Source of the DNA: Faecalicatena faecalis
GTDB lineage: Bacteria > Bacillota > Clostridia > Lachnospirales > Lachnospiraceae
NCBI RefSeq assembly: GCF_012524165.2
Contig: NZ_JABACJ020000012.1
Span: 62,001 to 126,000, forward strand
Reading direction: 5' to 3'
DNA: 64,000 nucleotides
Part shown: positions 1 to 8,616 of the stretch, one piece after another
How the letters are laid out: each line of letters starts with the position of its first letter
Position numbering within the stretch: the first letter of the stretch is position 1
The notes under the pieces: model-generated
Told to the model about the DNA's origin: nothing
Seen by the model: the letters and a program-made list of their open reading frames with translations, nothing else
The model's database searches: none
Translations under genes and position numbers: made by a program

Positions 1-1
1 C

Positions 2-661
2 GTCATGGCTGACATCCCGGGATTGATTGAAGGAGCTTCAGAGGGAGTTGGATTGGGACATGAGTTCTTACGCCATATAGAACGTACAAAGATGATGATT
101 CATGTGGTCGATGCGGCTGGTTCCGAGGGACGTGATCCGGTGGAGGATATCTACAAGATCAACGCGGAGCTTAAGGCTTATAATTCAGAGATCGCCAAGA
201 GGCCGCAGGTCATTGCTGCTAATAAGACGGACCTGATCTATAGTCAGGATGAAGATCCGGTGGAGAGACTTAAGGCAGAGTTTGAGCCAAAGGGAATCAA
301 GGTATTTTCCATTTCTGGTGTTTCAGGACAGGGAATCAATGAGCTGCTTTATTATGTCAGCGAACAGCTTGAACATCTGGATTCAGAGCCGATTGTCTTT
401 GAGCAGGAGTATTTCCCTGAGGACGAGCTGATTTATGAGGATCTTCCTTACACCGTAGAGAAGGAAGGAGATCTTTACGTGGTGGAAGGGCCGAAGATCG
501 AGAAGATGCTCGGATACACCAACCTGGATTCAGAGAAGGGCTTTGCTTTCTTCCAGAAGTTCTTAAAGGATACGGGAATCCTGGAGGAATTAGAACAGGC
601 AGGTATCGAAGAAGGCGATACTGTCAAGATGTATGGTTTACAGTTTGATTATTATAAATAG
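2..661 (+). CDS. obgE: GTPase Obg, C-terminal part (5' end outside window)
   Basis: Partial gene: the frame is open to the first base of the window. Obg is an essential ribosome-associated GTPase that acts in late 50S assembly and stress signalling. The visible part starts just before the G3 motif (DIPGLIEGA), and has G4 (NKTD) near visible residue 75 and a G5-like SISGVSG about 26 residues later. The last roughly 75 residues form the C-terminal OCT domain found in Firmicute Obg proteins. The missing N-terminal glycine-rich domain and P-loop lie upstream of the window. The stop is followed 14 bp later by yhbY, so the gene heads the operon seen here. Identification is firm. Confidence 0.95.
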   Translation, partial: VMADIPGLIEGASEGVGLGHEFLRHIERTKMMIHVVDAAGSEGRDPVEDIYKINAELKAYNSEIAKRPQVIAANKTDLIYSQDEDPVERLKAEFEPKGIKVFSISGVSGQGINELLYYVSEQLEHLDSEPIVFEQEYFPEDELIYEDLPYTVEKEGDLYVVEGPKIEKMLGYTNLDSEKGFAFFQKFLKDTGILEELEQAGIEEGDTVKMYGLQFDYYK

Positions 662-675
662 GAGATAAATGAAAG

Positions 676-966
676 ATGACAACAAAACAGAGAGCATATT
701 TAAAGAGTCTTGCTATGACAATGGACCCGATTTTCCAGATTGGAAAATCCAGTATGACACCGGGGCTGACAAAGGCAATTGCAGAGGCATTGGATGCAAG
801 AGAACTGATTAAGATCAGTGTTCTTCAGAACTGCGGTGATGATCCGAGAGAGCTGGCGGAGATGGTGGCCGAGAGGACACGTTCCCAGGTCGTACAGGTG
901 ATCGGCAAGAAGATCGTATTATATAAAGAAGGAAAGGACGATAAGAAGAAAATTGTCCTTCCATAG
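676..966 (+). CDS. yhbY: YhbY family RNA-binding protein
   Basis: A 96-residue CRS1/YhbY (CRM) domain protein, the normal length for the bacterial single-domain form. Family members bind pre-50S ribosomal particles and assist assembly. The conserved start (TTKQRAYLKSLAMTMDP), the FQIGKSSMTPGL segment and the C-terminal QVIGKKIVLYK strand are all visible. It sits between obgE and nadD, an order that recurs in Firmicutes, where ribosome-assembly genes are grouped with nadD, yqeK and rsfS. The ATG follows a GGAGATAAATGAAAG stretch; no internal start fits the domain better. Confidence 0.93.
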   Translation: MTTKQRAYLKSLAMTMDPIFQIGKSSMTPGLTKAIAEALDARELIKISVLQNCGDDPRELAEMVAERTRSQVVQVIGKKIVLYKEGKDDKKKIVLP

Positions 967-975
967 GGGGATGTT

Positions 976-1578
976 ATGAAGATAGGTATCATGGGGGGCA
1001 CATTCGACCCGATTCATATCGGACACCTGCTTTTAGGTGAATTTGCCTTCGAACAGTTTGAACTGGATGAAATATGGTTTTTGCCCAACGGGAATCCTCC
1101 TCATAAAGATACGGAGGAGATGGATACCAGCCTTTCCCATCGGGTAGCAATGGTGGAGGCGGCAATCCAGGGGGCACCTCATTTTAAGATTTCGCTTCAT
1201 GAAGCAAAGGAAGGGGTTCATTCCTATACGTATCAGACGATGCTGGAATTTCATGAGCTGTATCCGGGGTGTGAATTTTATTTTATCCTGGGTGCAGATT
1301 CCCTGTTTTCAATTGAGCAGTGGAGATATTTTAAGGAGATTTTCCCGACATGCACGATACTGGCTGCAATGCGGGATGATAAAGACATCGCTGATATGCA
1401 GAAACAGATTGCGTATCTAAAGGAGAAGTATGGCGCGGATATCGAGCTTCTGCGTGCTCCTCTGTTGGAGATTTCTTCCACTACGATTCGTGAACGGGCG
1501 GCAAAGGGCCTGACGGTACATTATATGGTGCCGGATGCGGTGGCAGACTATATAAAAGAACATCACTTATATAGATAA
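976..1578 (+). CDS. nadD: Nicotinate-nucleotide adenylyltransferase
   Basis: NadD transfers AMP from ATP to nicotinate mononucleotide in NAD biosynthesis (cytosol). The 200-residue protein begins with the nucleotidyltransferase signature GGTFDPIHIGHL at residues 7-18 and has the second signature ISSTTIRERA near residue 165. Length is typical. A GGGGGATGTT ribosome site precedes the ATG, 9 bp after yhbY. The next gene, yqeK, starts 12 bp downstream, so the genes are co-transcribed. Assignment is secure from the two signatures and the context. Confidence 0.96.
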   Translation: MKIGIMGGTFDPIHIGHLLLGEFAFEQFELDEIWFLPNGNPPHKDTEEMDTSLSHRVAMVEAAIQGAPHFKISLHEAKEGVHSYTYQTMLEFHELYPGCEFYFILGADSLFSIEQWRYFKEIFPTCTILAAMRDDKDIADMQKQIAYLKEKYGADIELLRAPLLEISSTTIRERAAKGLTVHYMVPDAVADYIKEHHLYR

Positions 1579-1590
1579 GGAAGGATCAGG

Positions 1591-2157
1591 ATGACAGATA
1601 TCACAGGGATACGTAGAAAATTAGAGAAAAAATTGAAAAGTGAGCGTTATGAACATACGCTTGGTGTCATGTATACGGCCTCTTCTCTGGCGATGCGCTA
1701 TGATGGAGATGTAAAGAAGTCTCTTCTTGCCGGGCTGCTCCACGATTGCGCTAAGTTCTGCTCAGGCAGAGAACAGATTCAGCTCTGCAATGAGTATCAG
1801 ATCGGGCTTAGCGAATCGGAGCGAAAGATGCCGGCTTTAGTGCATGCACGTTTAGGAGCATATCTGGCAGAACATGAATATCATATTCATGACAGAGAGA
1901 TTTTAGATGCGATCACTTATCATACAACAGGAAGGCCGGGTATGACCCTGCTGGAAAAGATTGTTTATATTGCGGACTATATTGAGCCGGGACGTCAGGA
2001 AATCGAGGGGCTTACACTGGTCAGAAGAGCAGCATTTTCAGATTTAGATGAGGCAGTCGCACTTAGTGCGGCTTCCACCATCTCATATCTTGAGAATGCG
2101 GGCAGGGATATAGACCCTATGACAGTAAAGACGTATGAATTTTATAGTAAAAAGTAA
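1591..2157 (+). CDS. yqeK: YqeK HD-domain hydrolase (symmetrical Ap4A hydrolase family)
   Basis: A 188-residue HD-superfamily protein. The metal-binding HD pair is in LLHDCAKF (about residues 49-56), with further conserved His/Asp residues at VHARLGAYLAE and DAITYHTTGRPGM. Members of the YqeK family hydrolyse diadenosine tetraphosphate symmetrically, giving two ADP, and control Ap4A levels in Firmicutes lacking ApaH. The position directly after nadD and before rsfS is the classical one. The exact substrate here is inferred from the family. Confidence 0.92.
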   Translation: MTDITGIRRKLEKKLKSERYEHTLGVMYTASSLAMRYDGDVKKSLLAGLLHDCAKFCSGREQIQLCNEYQIGLSESERKMPALVHARLGAYLAEHEYHIHDREILDAITYHTTGRPGMTLLEKIVYIADYIEPGRQEIEGLTLVRRAAFSDLDEAVALSAASTISYLENAGRDIDPMTVKTYEFYSKK

Positions 2158-2177
2158 TGGAATAGAAAGGAGCAGTT

Positions 2178-2528
2178 ATGGAACAGGCAAAGGAGATGGC
2201 TAAGATTGCATTCAAGGCATTGGATGAGAAGAAAGGTGAAGATATTAAGATCATTGATATCTCGGGAGTATCCGTGCTGGCAGATTATTTTATCATTGCT
2301 AACGGTAACAGCGACAGCCAGGTGAATGCTCTGGTCGACAATGTAGAGGAGAGCCTTGGCAAGGCAGGATTCCACTTAAAGCAGCGCGAAGGACATGGAA
2401 CAGGAAGCTGGGTACTGCTTGATTTCAATGATATAATTGTGCATATTTTTGATAAAGAAAACAGACTTTTTTATGATTTAGAAAGAATTTGGCGTGACGG
2501 TAAGGATGTAGATATCGCAACACTATAA
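2178..2528 (+). CDS. rsfS: Ribosome silencing factor RsfS
   Basis: A 116-residue RsfS/Iojap/YbeB protein. It binds uL14 on the 50S subunit and blocks subunit joining when nutrients are scarce. The conserved core is easy to follow: ISGVSVLADYFIIANGNS, then REGHGTGSWVLLDF and VHIFDKENRLFYDLERIW. Length matches the family. The AAGGAG ribosome site lies 7 bp before the ATG. It is the last housekeeping gene of the obgE operon before an unrelated lipoprotein gene 22 bp downstream. Confidence 0.95.
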   Translation: MEQAKEMAKIAFKALDEKKGEDIKIIDISGVSVLADYFIIANGNSDSQVNALVDNVEESLGKAGFHLKQREGHGTGSWVLLDFNDIIVHIFDKENRLFYDLERIWRDGKDVDIATL

Positions 2529-2550
2529 AATACAGACAGGAGATGTGTTT

Positions 2551-4026
2551 ATGAAACGCATAGTTAGAACAGGCGTGAGTCTGTTTGTGGCCGCAGCACT
2601 TGTGCTCACGGCAGGCTGTTCTTCACAGGAAAAAGATGCTTCATCAAAATCGAAGGAAAGCCAATTGGATCCAAAGAGTCCAGTGACGATTGAGGTGTGG
2701 CATTATTATAATGGAGCACAGCAGGACGCTTTTAATGAACTCGTGACAGAATTCAATGAAAGCACTGGTAAGGAGCTTGGAATCAAGGTGAAGGCCTCGG
2801 GACTCGGCAATGTCGGCGATCTGGAGGAAAGTGTTCTTGCATCGATTGACGGTAAGGTCGGAGCAAAGGAGATTCCGAATATTTTTGCGGCCTATGCAGA
2901 TACAGCGTTTGCTGTGGATGAAAAAGGAATGGCTGTGGATTTAAAGGATTATATGACGGACGAAGAGATCAGTGAGTATATGGACAGCTATGTGGATGAA
3001 GGACGGTTTGCATCAGAGGACAGTCTCAAGATTTTCCCTGTTGCAAAAGCGACCGAGGTATTCATGTTGAATCAGACGGACTGGGATAAGTTTTCCAGTG
3101 CTTGTAAAGTGTCCCTGGATGATCTTTCTACGATTGAGGGAATCACAGATATCTCCCGTCAATATTATGAATGGACGGATAGTCTGACCGATACGCCGGA
3201 TGATGGGAAAGCCTTCTTCGGAAGGGATGCCATGGCAAATTATTTTATTATTGGTGCAAGGGAGCTTGGAACAGAAATCTTTTCTGTGAAGGATGGCACA
3301 CCCCGGCTGGATTTTAACAAAGAAGTCGTACGAAAGCTTTGGGACAATTATTATGTACCTTTCATAAACGGTTATTTTGCATCCTCTGGAAAGTTCAGGA
3401 GTGATGATATCAAGACGGGAAATATACTGGCCTTTGTGGGTTCCTCCGCAGGAGCGACCTTTTTCCCAAAACAGGTGACCCTGGATGATGAACATACCTA
3501 TCCGATTGAAATGCAGGCCTTTGAGTGCCCGAAGTTTAAAGATGGGGAGAACTATGCAGTTCAACAGGGCGCGGGAATGGTCGTCATGAAGAAAGAGAAT
3601 CCCGTGGAGATCGAGGCTTCGGTGGAATTCTTAAAATGGTTTACCGATACGGACAGGAATATTGAATTTGCGGTGACATCTGGCTATCTTCCGGTGAAAA
3701 AGGATGCTAACAAGAAGGATATGATTAACAAGAATATTGAAAGCACGGATAATAGTGTGATACAGGTGCTGGATGCTTCTATGGATCAGATTGCAGATAA
3801 CACATTATATACGACTCGAGCTTTCAAGAATGGCACAGACGCCCGTAATATTCTGGAATATTCCCTTTCCGATAAGGCGTCGGCTGACAGGAACGCAATC
3901 GTGGAGCTAATGAAAAATGGAAGTTCCAGGGAAGAAGCAGTCAGTCAGTTTGACACAGACGAAAACTTTGAATCCTGGTATGAGGAGACACTGGCTTCTT
4001 TGAAAACACTCGTCGATGGTGAGTAA
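2551..4026 (+). CDS. Extracellular solute-binding lipoprotein without its own permease
   Basis: A 491-residue lipoprotein with a lipobox (LTAGCSS) after a hydrophobic signal, so it should be acylated on the cysteine and anchored outside the membrane. The body resembles ABC solute-binding proteins of the sugar type (EVWHYYNGAQQDAFNELV near the mature start; ARELG, GAGMVVMKK and FLKWFTD further on). No permease or ATPase genes are nearby. Instead it is 38 bp upstream of a membrane GGDEF-EAL protein with an extracellular sensor domain, so it may deliver a ligand to that sensor rather than to a transporter (inference). The start is ATG 2551, which has AGGAGA 7 bp upstream; a GTG at 2545 is in frame but poorly spaced. 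Confidence 0.85.
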   Translation: MKRIVRTGVSLFVAAALVLTAGCSSQEKDASSKSKESQLDPKSPVTIEVWHYYNGAQQDAFNELVTEFNESTGKELGIKVKASGLGNVGDLEESVLASIDGKVGAKEIPNIFAAYADTAFAVDEKGMAVDLKDYMTDEEISEYMDSYVDEGRFASEDSLKIFPVAKATEVFMLNQTDWDKFSSACKVSLDDLSTIEGITDISRQYYEWTDSLTDTPDDGKAFFGRDAMANYFIIGARELGTEIFSVKDGTPRLDFNKEVVRKLWDNYYVPFINGYFASSGKFRSDDIKTGNILAFVGSSAGATFFPKQVTLDDEHTYPIEMQAFECPKFKDGENYAVQQGAGMVVMKKENPVEIEASVEFLKWFTDTDRNIEFAVTSGYLPVKKDANKKDMINKNIESTDNSVIQVLDASMDQIADNTLYTTRAFKNGTDARNILEYSLSDKASADRNAIVELMKNGSSREEAVSQFDTDENFESWYEETLASLKTLVDGE

Positions 4027-4064
4027 GTATAAGTGAATATGGAAAAAGGAAGGAGGAGATGAGA

Positions 4065-7000
4065 ATGCGTATGAAGACGAAGAAGGCACAGCCGATCTTA
4101 AAGAGAATACTAATTCCCATGATCCTCCTTACTTTAATGGAAGTAATTCTTTTGTCGGGAACCTTTATCTATGGCGGCACGATTCAGGAATTGAATCAGA
4201 ATGCACGGGGGATTGTTCAGGGAAAAGTGAAGAACAGGAGCAGCTATTTAAAGAATGAGATGCTCAACAATTGGTCCAATGTTTCCTACACTGCACAATT
4301 GATAAACGCACGGGCGGAAGAGTTAGAGACAGAAGGCACGATTGACCTGGATAAGATCGGAAGTAGTTCTCAGGAGTGTTATCCTCTTGTTTCGGAAATT
4401 TCAAAGTATCTGATAGAAATGATCCGCTCCAACAAAGTGACAGGTGCATTTGTTATTTTCAATACAGATGACCCGGACACCCTTCGGAATCAGGAGAATT
4501 TTGCAAAGCCAGGAGTCTATTTCAGAGATTTGGATCCAGATACCAGCCCATCGATCCGCAACAGTGATTTATTAATTGAAAGAGGATCAGTAGACCTTGT
4601 ACATAGTCTGGATATTGCAACTGACAGTATGTGGAAGCCGCAGTTCGAATTTCAGAAAGAGAACCCTGAAACACGGAATATCCTTCTGAATCCGTACGAG
4701 CAAGGACTGTTAAACACGGATGCAAAGTCGCTGACAGAGGTGGGATATTGGGGGAAGCCCCATACTTTAACAGATGATGATAAAAAAATGATTTCCTATT
4801 CTGTCCCGTTAGTGACCTCCCAGGGGAAGGTCTATGGGGTACTTGGTATGGAAATTACCTTAGAATACCTTTCTTCCATGCTTCCTAGTGATGAACTGAT
4901 GAGTGGGAAAAATGCCGTATATTTGCTCGTGATTAAGGACGAGGAGAAAGGAACGTATGAGACTGCCTTTTCTTCGGACGAAAAGGCCATTCCCCAGGGC
5001 AGTAAGCTACAGCTTGAAACGTCCAATGATGGTTACCAATACCTCGATCTTGACAGCAGACACATGTTTATAGATACGGATTATCTGCAGCTATACGATT
5101 CTAACGGGCCGTTTGAATCGGACCGGTGGGGTCTTGCAGGGGTAGTTAAAGAGAGGGATATCACAGAGTTCTCCAGAAAAATCCTGCATTATATAGCACT
5201 GGCAATCTTATTTACGATTAGTATCGGAATCGGGGGCAGCATCATTGTGAGCTTCATGATTTCCAGGCCGATCTATGCCGTTTCAAAAAATATGCAGAGG
5301 CTGAACACACGGAAGAAGATTCATCTTCCAAGGACGAACATTCTGGAAATTGACCAAATGGAGCGTTCCATTGAAAAATTGAGCAGTGATGTGATTGATT
5401 CTGCGACCAAGTTCACCCAGATCTTAAATAAGGCCAGTGTGCGCATAGCAGGATTCGAGTTAGATTTTAAACATGAGACCTTATTTATTACCGATGAATT
5501 TTTTAGGATATTTGGGGAAGAATCGATTACAACGAAGATGTTGGATATTCATTCATTCCAGAAGCAGATGGAATCATTTGATGCCTATAAGGTGGAAGAG
5601 AGTGATGGATATGCGCTCTATAAGATTGCCTATGAAGACCGGGATACTTATATACGACTGAGTTATTCTGAATTAGATGGGCAGAGAATTGTGGGTGTGG
5701 CAGAGGACATTACAAGGACGATTCAGGAAAAGCAGCTTTTGGAGCACGAACGTGACCATGATCTTTTAACGGGATTGAAGAATCGCAGGGCATTCCAGCG
5801 TCTGATGCATCAGCTTTTTGCAAAAGGAGAGGACTATCTGAAAAAGGCTGCCCTTGTTATGATCGATTTGGATAATCTAAAGCAGATCAACGATAAGTTT
5901 GGACATGATTATGGTGATAAATATATTCAGGCTGCAGCGGACAGTTTTCGGAAATATACACCGCAGGAGACTGTCATCGCTCGAATTTCTGGAGACGAAT
6001 TTTATCTGTTCTTCTATGGATATGAGTCTGAAACAGAAATCACGAAGCTGTTGACTAAGTTCAGAAAGGGGATTGCAAAGGAGTATATCATTCTGCCCCC
6101 TATGCAGCGTGCCAGCCTCAGAATGTCGGGAGGAATCTCCTGGTATCCGCGGGATTCCAGGCATTATGAACAACTTCTGCAGTATTCTGATTTTGCCATG
6201 TATCAGATTAAGCATTCCACAAAAGGGGAAATCGGGAATTTTGATCTTGGGGCATACCATAGTGAGGAATATATCTCGCAGAATCGTCGTGAGCTGACAG
6301 AGCTGATCGAACGGGAAGAGGTCGAATATTTCTTCCAGCCGATTGTTGATGCTCACACAGGGAAAATTTTTGCGTATGAGGCACTGATGCGCGGTACGAT
6401 GCCGACCCTCAGAAGTCCGGCAGATATCCTGTCCCTTGCAAGGGAAGAGCATAAGCTTGATAAAATAGAAGAGCTGACATGGAAGATCGCTACGAAGACC
6501 TTTATACAGCATGTTCGTAACCGGAGGATTTCACCGGAATGTAAAGTGTTCATCAATTCCCTTGCCGATTACCGTCTCAGCAATCAGACACTGGAGTTGA
6601 TCGAGTCTGAATGCAAAGGATATCTGGATCATTTTGTATTAGAGATTACAGAAGACTCACAGGCCAATCAGGAGGCTATGGATGTAAAACGGGTAGTCGT
6701 GAACCGCTGGAATTCAGATTTTGCGCTGGATGATTACGGCAGTGGTTATAATGGGGAACGTGTATTGCTGGAACTGGCTCCTAAGTATATTAAGATTGAC
6801 CGGTCCATTATCTTTGGCATCCATATCAATATCGATAAGCAGAAGATTGTAGAAAATACGATTTCCTATGCGAAAGAACGAAATATTAAGGTAATCGCCG
6901 AGGGCATTGAGACAGAGCAGGAGCTGAATAAAGTCATCGAATTAGGCGTAGATTACTTACAGGGATATTATCTTGCACGTCCTGATGGTATGCCTCCGCT

Positions 7001-7085
7001 GATTAATAAGTTTACAGTGGATCATATCAAAGAATTGAATGAGAAGATGACAATGCATGAAGAGATAGATAGAGATGCAGAATAA
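4065..7085 (+). CDS. Membrane sensor with PAS-like, GGDEF and EAL domains (c-di-GMP turnover)
   Basis: A protein of about 1006 residues. Order: TM helix at about 15-37; large extracellular region of Cache type (about 40-370); second TM at about 375-402; PAS-like segment (435-545); GGDEF domain with SGDEF in place of GGDEF near residue 642; EAL domain from about 750. The EAL catalytic set is present: EALMRG, the Asn of FINSLAD, LEITED, DDYGSG, KIDRS and IAEGIETE. The enzyme should degrade c-di-GMP. The Ser in SGDEF need not abolish cyclase activity, but no RxxD inhibitory site lies just upstream. ATG 4065 is 8 bp after AGGAGG; ATG 4059 is too close. It pairs with the lipoprotein gene upstream. 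Confidence 0.9.
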   Translation: MRMKTKKAQPILKRILIPMILLTLMEVILLSGTFIYGGTIQELNQNARGIVQGKVKNRSSYLKNEMLNNWSNVSYTAQLINARAEELETEGTIDLDKIGSSSQECYPLVSEISKYLIEMIRSNKVTGAFVIFNTDDPDTLRNQENFAKPGVYFRDLDPDTSPSIRNSDLLIERGSVDLVHSLDIATDSMWKPQFEFQKENPETRNILLNPYEQGLLNTDAKSLTEVGYWGKPHTLTDDDKKMISYSVPLVTSQGKVYGVLGMEITLEYLSSMLPSDELMSGKNAVYLLVIKDEEKGTYETAFSSDEKAIPQGSKLQLETSNDGYQYLDLDSRHMFIDTDYLQLYDSNGPFESDRWGLAGVVKERDITEFSRKILHYIALAILFTISIGIGGSIIVSFMISRPIYAVSKNMQRLNTRKKIHLPRTNILEIDQMERSIEKLSSDVIDSATKFTQILNKASVRIAGFELDFKHETLFITDEFFRIFGEESITTKMLDIHSFQKQMESFDAYKVEESDGYALYKIAYEDRDTYIRLSYSELDGQRIVGVAEDITRTIQEKQLLEHERDHDLLTGLKNRRAFQRLMHQLFAKGEDYLKKAALVMIDLDNLKQINDKFGHDYGDKYIQAAADSFRKYTPQETVIARISGDEFYLFFYGYESETEITKLLTKFRKGIAKEYIILPPMQRASLRMSGGISWYPRDSRHYEQLLQYSDFAMYQIKHSTKGEIGNFDLGAYHSEEYISQNRRELTELIEREEVEYFFQPIVDAHTGKIFAYEALMRGTMPTLRSPADILSLAREEHKLDKIEELTWKIATKTFIQHVRNRRISPECKVFINSLADYRLSNQTLELIESECKGYLDHFVLEITEDSQANQEAMDVKRVVVNRWNSDFALDDYGSGYNGERVLLELAPKYIKIDRSIIFGIHINIDKQKIVENTISYAKERNIKVIAEGIETEQELNKVIELGVDYLQGYYLARPDGMPPLINKFTVDHIKELNEKMTMHEEIDRDAE

Positions 7086-7127
7086 AAAAATGGCTGTCAG
7101 TTCAGGAATGAATCCTGGCTGGCAGCC
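7084..7127 (-). terminator. Intrinsic terminator between GGDEF-EAL gene and lexA
   Basis: The arms GGCTGTCAG-TTCAGGA and TCCTGGCTGGCAGCC (7092-7127) pair over about 15 bp with one bulge and G-U pairs. Read on the minus strand the hairpin is followed by seven T residues (7090-7084), which fits termination of lexA. It can also serve the convergent plus-strand gene. Confidence 0.85.
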
Positions 7128-7148
7128 GTTCTATTTCATATTGTTCAT

Positions 7149-7763
7149 TTAGAAAAAACGGAAAACTCCAATCACTTTTCCTAGGATCGTCACATCCTTT
7201 ACAATAATTGGATCCATAAAGTCATTCTCCGGTTGAAGACGATAAACTCCTTCTTCCTTATAAAATCTCTTAACAGTGGCACCGTCCTCGATGAGTGCAA
7301 CTACCATATCCCCGTTGGACGCGGTTTGTGCCTGTTCCACAAGCACCATATCGCCGTCCAGGATTCCTGCATTGATCATGCTTTCGCCCTTAACAGCCAG
7401 CATGAACGTCTGCTTATTCGGCATGAATTCCATTGGAATCGGAAAGTAGTTCTCGATATTCTCCTGAGCCAGAAGTGGTTCACCCGCGGCAACTCGGCCA
7501 ATCAAAGGTACATTCACGACCTCACGCCTCGTTAAATTAAATGTATCGTCCAGAATCTCGATCGCTCTTGGCTTCGTGGGATCACGCCGGATATATCCGT
7601 TCTTCTCAAGTGTCTCAAGATGAGAATGAACAGAAGATGTGGACTTAAGATTCACCGCTTCACAAATCTCACGTACAGCAGGTGGAAATCCCCGCTCAAG
7701 TATCTGTGCCTTTATGTATTCTAATATCTCCAACTGCTTTTTACTGATCTTTCCCTGTGACAT
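7149..7763 (-). CDS. lexA: SOS repressor LexA
   Basis: LexA represses SOS genes and cleaves itself when RecA is activated. The 204-residue protein has the N-terminal winged helix (recognition helix around STSSVHSHLETLEKNG, residues 41-56). The autoproteolysis site is Ala93-Gly94 in RVAAGEP. The catalytic dyad is Ser128 (KGESM) and Lys165 (ATVKRF), so it is a complete, cleavable repressor. An AGGAGG site lies 9 bp upstream of the ATG. The divergent neighbour is a YneA-like LysM protein, the same layout as lexA-yneA in Bacillus, with LexA-type boxes between them. Confidence 0.97.
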   Translation of the reverse strand: MSQGKISKKQLEILEYIKAQILERGFPPAVREICEAVNLKSTSSVHSHLETLEKNGYIRRDPTKPRAIEILDDTFNLTRREVVNVPLIGRVAAGEPLLAQENIENYFPIPMEFMPNKQTFMLAVKGESMINAGILDGDMVLVEQAQTASNGDMVVALIEDGATVKRFYKEEGVYRLQPENDFMDPIIVKDVTILGKVIGVFRFF

Positions 7764-7808
7764 GTAATGAACCTCCTCATACTGTTAAAAAGCCATATTA
7801 TATGGACT

Positions 7809-7838
7809 GTTATATCATCATTCCCCGTTGCCATACAA
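7809..7838 (-). promoter_or_regulatory. Candidate lexA promoter
   Basis: On the minus strand TTGTAT (7838-7833) and TATAAC (7814-7809) are 18 bp apart, 46 bp upstream of the lexA start. A second possible -10 (TATAAT, minus strand, 7918-7913) lies nearer the LexA boxes but lacks a good -35. The palindrome CCATATTATATGG (7793-7805) lies in the leader. Which start is used cannot be decided from sequence. Confidence 0.4.
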
Positions 7839-7942
7839 TATACTGTCTCCTCGACATCTTATATCTGGTATCATTGATAACCAGTCTTTTAATATACCAG
7901 ACGAATCTATACATTATAGTACCATAGGTAAAACTAAAAAGC

Positions 7943-8040
7943 AAACACTTGTTACGAAAATACGTTCGGAATTTTTAATAATATCTATTGACAAACATTT
8001 GTTCGTGTCATATAATATAAATCATAAGGAACAGATGTTC
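7943..8040. promoter_or_regulatory. Cluster of LexA (SOS) boxes
   Basis: Boxes follow the Bacillus/Clostridium consensus GAAC-N4-GTTC. GAACAGATGTTC at 8029-8040 is a full match. AAACATTTGTTC at 7993-8004 lies inside the promoter spacer of the LysM gene. GAAAATACGTTC (7956-7967) and AAACACTTGTTA (7943-7954) are weaker. Two boxes flank or overlap the -10 of the rightward promoter, as expected for repression. The rest of the 323-bp region between the two genes holds only short A/T-rich palindromes. Confidence 0.85.
7988..8016 (+). promoter_or_regulatory. Sigma-A promoter of the SOS LysM gene
   Basis: A perfect TTGACA (7988-7993) and TATAAT (8011-8016) with a 17-bp spacer. One LexA box is embedded in the spacer and a perfect one starts 12 bp after the -10. 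A consensus promoter that is fully blocked by LexA is the usual design for a strongly inducible SOS gene. Confidence 0.9.
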
Positions 8041-8086
8041 GATTCAGGGAAAAGAGTACACAAGATGAGTCAAGGGGGAACGTCAT

Positions 8087-8482
8087 ATGAATGGTCAGGG
8101 GAACCGTGTCAGGGGCGCAGCAATTGAAGCTGTATCAGTAAACAGGAGCAGAGAGTGTGAGAATAGAATAAAAAGACTGCTTATTCTATGTATAATTACC
8201 GTTTTTCTTGTTTTTGGAGCATGTGCTTTATTTGGCAATATCTTAAGTTCTGCACATGCAGGTAACACAGAGAGTCCCGCACGTTTTAAATATTATACCA
8301 GTATTGAGATTCAACCAGGAGATACATTATGGGATATTGCAAAGGTATATATCACCGAGGATTATGAATCTGTATCAGAGTATGTACAGGCTTTAAAAGA
8401 GATCAATTCACTTGATACAGATAATATTGAGGCCGGACAGAATTTGATTGTTGCATATAACGATACTAAGTTCAAAAAGTAA
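8087..8482 (+). CDS. yneA: LysM membrane protein, probable SOS cell-division suppressor (YneA-like)
   Basis: A 131-residue protein with a basic N terminus, one TM helix (residues 31-51) and a C-terminal LysM domain (about 70-124: IQPGDTLWDIAKVYI, then INSLDTDNIEAGQNLIV). This is the architecture of B. subtilis YneA, which delays division during DNA damage and is degraded by proteases. The gene is divergent from lexA and driven by a LexA-boxed consensus promoter. AAGGGGG lies 8 bp before the ATG. The N-terminal cytoplasmic tail (about 30 residues) is longer than in B. subtilis. Sequence identity with YneA is low outside LysM, so the function rests on architecture, position and SOS control. Confidence 0.85.
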   Translation: MNGQGNRVRGAAIEAVSVNRSRECENRIKRLLILCIITVFLVFGACALFGNILSSAHAGNTESPARFKYYTSIEIQPGDTLWDIAKVYITEDYESVSEYVQALKEINSLDTDNIEAGQNLIVAYNDTKFKK

Positions 8483-8574
8483 TGTTATTTGTTTGAAGTT
8501 AATATTTTTGTTTGAAGTGCTTAGATAGATTACCTATAGAGAGATTACTTATTATAGTTATTTATAGATTAAGG

Positions 8575-8602
8575 TATCAATATACATCCCTATGTATTGA
8601 TA
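8575..8602. terminator. Possible terminator after the LysM gene
   Basis: Inverted repeat TATCAATATACAT / ATGTATTGATA with a short loop and one 2-nt bulge. The T-tract after it is poor, so it may be only a weak terminator. Two direct copies of TTTGTTTGAAGT lie just downstream of the stop codon at 8488-8499 and 8507-8518. Confidence 0.4.
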
Positions 8603-8616
8603 TATAAACTCACCCA

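Noticed and set aside
3013..3564. 183-codon minus-strand frame inside the solute-binding protein gene
   Set aside because: Shadow of a well-supported gene; composition not protein-like.
5877..6512. 211-codon open frame on the minus strand inside the GGDEF-EAL gene
   Set aside because: Fully antisense to conserved GGDEF and EAL motifs, no ribosome site, Cys- and Phe-rich low-likelihood protein.
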